A stretch of 64,000 nucleotides of DNA, taken from assembly GCF_020181035.1 (NCBI RefSeq), contig NZ_JAIQYY010000009.1, positions 248,001-312,000 on the forward strand. Direction: 5' to 3'. The position numbers and the translations under genes are program-made. Under the pieces are notes generated by a model, which was given only the letters and a program-made list of their open reading frames with translations, ran no database searches and was not told the origin of the DNA. Shown here in pieces: positions 59,417-64,000 of the stretch (positions are counted from its first letter, which is position 1; the number at the start of each line of letters is the position of its first letter). Source of the stretch: Streptomyces sp. CoH27 (GTDB lineage Bacteria; Actinomycetota; Actinomycetes; Streptomycetales; Streptomycetaceae).

Positions 59417-60838
59417 TCAGGAGAAGCGCGCCCGGAGCTCGGCTTCCAGGGTTTCGAGGGTGCGGCCCTTGGTCTCGGGCACGTAGAGCTTGACGAAGGT
59501 GAGCGAGAAGACGCCCGCCACGACGAACAGGAAGAAGGTGTTGGAGATCCCGATACCGGAGACCAGCGACGGGAAGACCAGTCCGATCACGAAGTCGGTC
59601 AGCCACAGCACCACGGCAGCGACGCCCATGCCGAAACCGCGCATCCGCATCGGGAAGATCTCCGACAGCATCAGCCAGGTCACCGGCGAGATCGCACCCT
59701 GCTGGAAGGCCAGGAAGGTGACGGTCATGGCGAGCACCGCGTACGCGCGGCCGTCACCGGACGGCAGCACCAGCGAGAACACGCCGATCAGCAACAGCGC
59801 GGCCGTCGTACCGAGCTGACCGGTCATCAGCATCGGACGCCGGTTGACGCGGCCCAGCAGCCAGATGCCGACGAAGGTCGCCAGCACCGAGATCACACCG
59901 TTGGCGATGTTCGCGGTGAGCGCGCTGTCGGCGGCGAAGCCGGCGTCGGTCAGGATCTGGGTGCCGTAGTACATGATCGTGTTGACACCGGTGATCTGCT
60001 GCACGATCGCGATGCCGAAGCCGATGAACATCAGCTTGCGCACCCACGGCGTGGACTTCATGTCCTGCCAGCCGCCGAGCTTCTCCTGCTCCTCCTTCAC
60101 GGCGAGCGCGGACACCTCGGCGAGCTCGGCCTCGGCCCGCTGCGCGGACCGCACCTGCTTGAGGACCTCCAGGGCCTCGTTGAACCGGGTCCCGGACGCC
60201 AGCCAGCGCGGACTCTCCGGCATCACCAGCATGCCGAACCAGAGCACGACCGCCGGGATGGTGGCGACGACCAGCATCCAGCGCCAGACGCCACCCGACT
60301 CGCTCCCGGCGTTCGCGATGATCGCGTTGGACGTGAATGCCAGCAACTGCCCGCTGACGATCATCAGTTCATTACGGGTCACCAGCGCGCCGCGCCGCTC
60401 GGCCGGGGAGATCTCCGCGAGGTACACCGGCACGGTCACCGACGCACCGCCGACCGCGAGACCCAGCACGAAGCGGGCCACGATCATGACCGCGGTGGCC
60501 GGGGCGAGCGTGGCGCCGAGCGCGCCGACGAAGAACAGCACCGCGAGGGCGAGGATCGTACGGCGCCTGCCGCGCGCGTCCGACATCCGGCCGCCGGCGA
60601 CCGCGCCGAGTGCCGCGCCCAGCAGCAGCGAGCTGGTGACCATGCCCTCGGTGACCGCGGTCAGTCCGAGATCCTTGCTCATAGAGGGCAGGGCACCGTT
60701 GATGACACCGGTGTCGTAGCCGAACAGCAGCCCGCCGAAGGTGGCGATGACCGTGATCAGCCGCAGCCGCCGGGCGACGGCGGGCGGGGCGTCGGCCACG
60801 GGAGCGGGGGCCTGAATCGCGTCGTCCCTGACGTCCAT
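59417..60838 (-). CDS. MFS sugar porter, likely myo-inositol transporter
   Basis: 473 residues, twelve membrane segments. Sugar-porter motifs are present: GGLLFGYDTGVINGALP, GRMSDARGRRRTIL, PVYLAEISPAERRGALVT, MPESPRWLASG and the final PETKGRTLETLEAELR. The position between iolE and iolG makes it the probable H+/inositol symporter of the operon (IolT-like). Confidence 0.92.
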   Translation of the reverse strand: MDVRDDAIQAPAPVADAPPAVARRLRLITVIATFGGLLFGYDTGVINGALPSMSKDLGLTAVTEGMVTSSLLLGAALGAVAGGRMSDARGRRRTILALAVLFFVGALGATLAPATAVMIVARFVLGLAVGGASVTVPVYLAEISPAERRGALVTRNELMIVSGQLLAFTSNAIIANAGSESGGVWRWMLVVATIPAVVLWFGMLVMPESPRWLASGTRFNEALEVLKQVRSAQRAEAELAEVSALAVKEEQEKLGGWQDMKSTPWVRKLMFIGFGIAIVQQITGVNTIMYYGTQILTDAGFAADSALTANIANGVISVLATFVGIWLLGRVNRRPMLMTGQLGTTAALLLIGVFSLVLPSGDGRAYAVLAMTVTFLAFQQGAISPVTWLMLSEIFPMRMRGFGMGVAAVVLWLTDFVIGLVFPSLVSGIGISNTFFLFVVAGVFSLTFVKLYVPETKGRTLETLEAELRARFS

Positions 60839-60847
60839 GGCCGCCTC

Positions 60848-61795
60848 CTACTTGCTGGTCGGGCGTCGGGTTCCGGTCAGGCCGCAGCCGGCCAGGTGCT
60901 CACGGGTGCTGACGGCGATGGGCAGCGGCACCTCGGGAGCACACGGGTACAGGTCCTGCTCGACGATCACGAACAACTCGGCATCCAGCTTGGCGAGTTC
61001 GGCCACGACATCGGCCGGGTTCGGCACGCCCGCCGGCGGCGACACGCACACACCCCGCTTCACGGCCTCGCCGAACCCCAGGTTCTCGGCCACGACCTGC
61101 GCGAGCACCTCCGGGTCCATCTGCTTGATGTGGACGTACCCGACCCGCTCGCCGAACCGGCGGATCAGATCGACGTTGTCACCGCCGCCGTAGGCGATGT
61201 GCCCGGTGTCCAGGCACAGGTTCGTGTACCGGCTGTCGGACTCGTTCAGCAGCCGCTCGATCTCCGGCTGGGTCTGGATGTGGCTGTCGGCGTGCGGATG
61301 GATGACGAGCCGCACGTCGTACTCGTCCAGCAGCAGCTTGCCCAGCCGGTCCGCGGCCTTGCCGAACCCGGCCCACTGCTCGGCGGTCAGCTCGGGCGAC
61401 TCGGTGAACGCGCCGGTCTTCTCGTCCCGGTACATCGGCGGGACGAGGACCAGGTGGTGGGCGCCCGCGGCCGCCGTCAGCATCGCGACCTCACGGACAT
61501 GTGCGAGCATCTCGTCCCACGCCTCCGGCCGGTGCAGCGCGCCGAACGCGGTGCCGCCGGAGACCTGCAGCCCCCGAGCCGCCAGCTCCTCCTTGAGGCG
61601 CTGCGGGTCGGTGGGGAGGTAGCCGTACGGGCCGAGTTCGAGCCACTGGTAGCCGGCCGTGGCCAGCTCGTCCAGGAACCGGGTGTAGGACACCTGGTGC
61701 TCGTCCTTGGGGAACCAGATGCCCCAGGAGTCGGGAGCGGAGCCCAGGCAGAGGTTGCCCGCGACGGTGCGGAGCGGGGATGGCGCCGTTGCCAT
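60848..61795 (-). CDS. iolE: Inosose dehydratase
   Basis: 315 residues. TIM barrel metal enzyme that dehydrates 2-keto-myo-inositol to the 3D-trihydroxycyclohexane-dione. Marks: LGSAPDSWGIWFPKDE, YQWLELGPYGYLP, LVIHPHADSHIQT, LCLDTGHIAYGGGDN and GYVHIKQMDP. It follows mmsA by 43 nt and precedes the transporter by 9 nt. Confidence 0.92.
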   Translation of the reverse strand: MATAPSPLRTVAGNLCLGSAPDSWGIWFPKDEHQVSYTRFLDELATAGYQWLELGPYGYLPTDPQRLKEELAARGLQVSGGTAFGALHRPEAWDEMLAHVREVAMLTAAAGAHHLVLVPPMYRDEKTGAFTESPELTAEQWAGFGKAADRLGKLLLDEYDVRLVIHPHADSHIQTQPEIERLLNESDSRYTNLCLDTGHIAYGGGDNVDLIRRFGERVGYVHIKQMDPEVLAQVVAENLGFGEAVKRGVCVSPPAGVPNPADVVAELAKLDAELFVIVEQDLYPCAPEVPLPIAVSTREHLAGCGLTGTRRPTSK

Positions 61796-61838
61796 GGCGT
61801 GTCCTTAGGGGAGGAGGAGAGGGCAGGGGGGAGGAAAC

Positions 61839-63328
61839 TCAGCTGGAGGTGGGGAAGTCGAAGCCTGCGGTGGTGTGCTGTTCGGTCCGGGGCCAGCGGG
61901 TGGTGACGACCTTGGGGCGGGTGTGGAAGCGGATGCCTTCGGGGCTGTGGACGGGGGAGTCGCCGATGAGGGAGTCCTTCCAGCCGCCGAAGGAGTAGTA
62001 GGACATCGGGACCGGGACGGGGACGTTGATGCCGATCATGCCGACCTTGACGCCTCGCTGGAATCGGCGGGCGGCTTCGCCGGAGGCGGTGAACAGGGCG
62101 GTGCCGTTGCCGTAGGGGTTGGCGTTGATGACGTCGATGGCCTCGTCGAGGGTGTCGACGCGGACGATGGCGAGGACCGGGCCGAACAGTTCCCCCTGGT
62201 AGGCCTGCATCTCGGTGGTGACGTGGTCGAGGAGGGAGGGGCCGGTGAAGAAGCCGTTCTCGTGGCCGTCGATCTTCAGTCCGCGTCCGTCGACGACGAG
62301 CGTGGCGCCCTGCGTGTGGGCGACACCGACGGCGTTCTCGACGCGTTCCCGGGCGGCCTTGCTGACCAGGGGCCCATTTCGGTGCCGGGGGCGTCGCCGG
62401 GGCCGACCTTGACCTCGCGGGCCTTGCGCTCCAGCACCGCTACCAGAGCGTCGGCGGCCGTACCGACGGCGACGGCGACGGAGAGGGCCATGCAGCGTTC
62501 GCCTGCGGAGCCGTAGGCGCCGGCGGTGATGTGGTCGGCGGCGAATTCGAGGTCGGCGTCGGGGAGGACGACGGCGTGGTTCTTGGCGCCGCCGAGGGCC
62601 TGGACCCGCTTGCCGTGGGCGGTGGCCTGCTCGTGGACGTACTTCGCGATCGGGGTGGAGCCGACGAAGGGGACGGCCTGGATGCCGGGGTGGCCGAGGA
62701 TCGCGTCGACCGCGTCCTTGCCGCCGTGGACGACGTTGAACACGCCGTCGGGCAGGCCGGCCTTCTGGTAGAGCTCGGCGACGAAGTTCGCGGCGGAGGG
62801 GTCGCGTTCACTGGGCTTGAGGATGAAGGTGTTGCCGGTGGCGATGGCGATGGGGTGCATCCACAGGGGCACCATGGCGGGGAAGTTGAAGGGGGTGATG
62901 CCGGCGACGACGCCGAGGGGCCGGCGGAAGTTGTGGACGTCGATGCCGCGGGAGACCTGGTCGGAGAAGCTGCCCTTGAGGACGTCACCGAGGCCGCAGG
63001 CGAACTCCACGACCTCCCGGCCGCGGACGATCTCACCGCGGGCGTCGTCGACGGTCTTGCCGTGCTCGGCGGAGATGATCCGGCCCAGCTCCTCCTCGTG
63101 CTCCACGAGCAACTGCCGGAAGGCGAACAGGATCTGGGTGCGCTGGGTGAGGGAGGACTCCGACCAGGTCTCGAAGGCCTTGGCGGCTGCCGCGACGGCG
63201 GTGTCGATCTCGGCGGTGTCGCCGAGGACGACCTTGGCCTGTTCGGCGCCGGTGGCCGGGTTGAACACGGCCTGGGTGTCGGTGCCGGAGACCGGCGAGC
63301 CGTCGATCCAGTGCGGGATGGTCTTCAC
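61839..63328 (-). pseudogene. mmsA: Methylmalonate-semialdehyde dehydrogenase (mmsA/iolA) with frameshift
   Basis: Start GTG 63328 (VKTIPHWIDGSPVSG). The first 315 or so residues are a normal CoA-acylating aldehyde dehydrogenase, including PLGVVAGITPFNFPAMVPLW and the catalytic Cys in AGERCMALS. At GTEMGP the frame breaks: GGGCCCCTGGTC should read GGGCCCCCTGG to give MGPLVSKAARERV. The missing C is in the run at 62369-62372. The rest of the enzyme (MQAYQGELFGPVLAIV to GFDFPTSS) is intact in the shifted frame. It acts at the end of inositol and valine degradation. It may be a true mutation or a sequence error. Confidence 0.85.
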
Positions 63329-63341
63329 GGGAGAGGTGTCC

Positions 63342-64000
63342 TTACAGGTAGTGCCGCTGGGCGAGCTTGCGGTCGGCGTACGTCTCGTACGCCTCTCGGG
63401 TGGAGTCGAGGGTGGAGGCCTGGCTGACGGGGACGTCCCACCAGCCGTGCGCGGGCGGGTTGGGGCCGTACAGGTCGGTCTCGACATGGACGACGGTCGT
63501 ACGATCGGCGGCCTTCGCCTTCTCCATCGCGGAGCGGAACTCCGCGACGGTGGTGGCATGGAGCACGTCCGCGCCGAGGGAGGAGGCGTTCGCGGCGAGG
63601 TCGACGGGCAGGACGTCGCCGTCGAGGAGGCCCGAACGGCCGTTGCGGAAGCGGTACTTGGTGCCGAACAGCTGCGAGCCGAGGGACTCCGACAGGGCGC
63701 CAATGGAGGCGAAGCCGTGGTTCTGCACGAGGACGATGACGACCTTCAGGCCCTCGGAGACCATGGTGACGATCTCCTGCGCCATCATCAGATACGAGCC
63801 GTCACCGACCAGGACGACGACCTCACGCGTCGGGTCGGCCATCTTGGCGCCGACGCCGGCGGCGACCTCGTAGCCCATGCAGGAGTAGGCGTACTCGACG
63901 TGGTAGGCCTTCGGGTCCCGGGCCCGCCACAGCTGCTGGAGGTCACCGGGCATCGAGCCGGCCGCGTTGATGACCACGGCCCGGTCGTCCAGGACGTCGT
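63342..64000 (-). CDS. iolD: 3D-(3,5/4)-trihydroxycyclohexane-1,2-dione hydrolase, C-terminal part
   Basis: The last 219 residues of IolD; the N-terminus lies beyond the right edge. The ThDP-binding region is visible: VVLVGDGSYLMMAQEIVT ... LVQNHGFASIG (GDG to N motif). The enzyme opens the ring to 5-deoxy-glucuronate in inositol catabolism. It ends 13 nt before the mmsA start, so the operon continues to the right. Confidence 0.92.
   Translation of the reverse strand, partial: DVLDDRAVVINAAGSMPGDLQQLWRARDPKAYHVEYAYSCMGYEVAAGVGAKMADPTREVVVLVGDGSYLMMAQEIVTMVSEGLKVVIVLVQNHGFASIGALSESLGSQLFGTKYRFRNGRSGLLDGDVLPVDLAANASSLGADVLHATTVAEFRSAMEKAKAADRTTVVHVETDLYGPNPPAHGWWDVPVSQASTLDSTREAYETYADRKLAQRHYL

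Noticed and set aside
1..64000. tRNA, rRNA, integrase, insertion sequence or attachment site
   Set aside because: None seen on reading both strands; the decayed patch at 14-16.6 kb has no transposase remnant.

Overview
The window is high-GC actinobacterial DNA, almost certainly from a Streptomyces chromosome. The evidence is the strong G/C third-position bias, frequent GTG starts, ATGA/GTGA gene overlaps, rarity of TTA codons, a short chaplin, a conservon operon (histidine-kinase-like protein, roadblock, DUF742 and GTPase) with two P450s, and DasR-type sites before a chitinase. No rRNA, tRNA, CRISPR array, transposase or prophage was seen, so this looks like chromosomal core mixed with niche-specific genes.

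Layout. 0-7.5 kb: a partial hypothetical gene, a PadR regulator overlapping a membrane protein, and a 1,531-residue protein of unknown function. 7.6-14.2 kb: ferredoxin reductase fprA behind an iron box, an extended SDR with a TTA codon, a repeat-rich NlpC/P60 protein and a DUF1996 wall protein. 14.2-16.6 kb: a decayed patch holding two broken GNAT acetyltransferases and an unrecognised C-terminal fragment around an intact lipoprotein and a flavodoxin-like gene. 16.7-21.4 kb: S-adenosyl methyltransferase, SRPBCC protein, small secreted protein, SpoIIE-type phosphatase, and an aldo/keto reductase with a MerR-type promoter. 21.5-27.5 kb: a six-gene conservon operon ending in a CYP157-like/CYP154-like P450 pair. 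28-32.5 kb: rhomboid-like protein and pyruvate carboxylase. 32.6-38.1 kb: secreted polysaccharide-degrading genes (PL7 alginate lyase, GH18 chitinase, GH31 glucosidase) with rich regulatory DNA. 38.4-44 kb: tautomerase joined in frame to an SDR remnant, XRE/MmyB-type regulator, CelD-type acetyltransferase, secreted beta-propeller protein. 44-49 kb: an ABC uptake operon containing a benzoylformate decarboxylase-like enzyme. 49-57.3 kb: Ppx/GppA phosphatase, FAD monooxygenase, secreted propeller/trefoil protein, inositol-monophosphatase-family protein, cytokinin-oxidase-like flavoprotein, chaplin, acyltransferase. 57.5-64 kb: a myo-inositol catabolic operon (iolD partial, mmsA with a frameshift, iolE, transporter, iolG, IolH/I-like isomerase).

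How it works together. The conservon would relay a membrane signal to a GTPase and the two P450s, and fprA about 13 kb away is a plausible electron source. Three genes (SDR, CYP157-like, rhomboid-like) carry single TTA codons and so may depend on the bldA tRNA. The chitinase has tandem DasR-like sites and a 5' leader hairpin that buries its ribosome-binding site. The inositol operon runs on the minus strand to a strong hairpin terminator; the mmsA frameshift lies in a C/G run and may be a real mutation or a sequence error.
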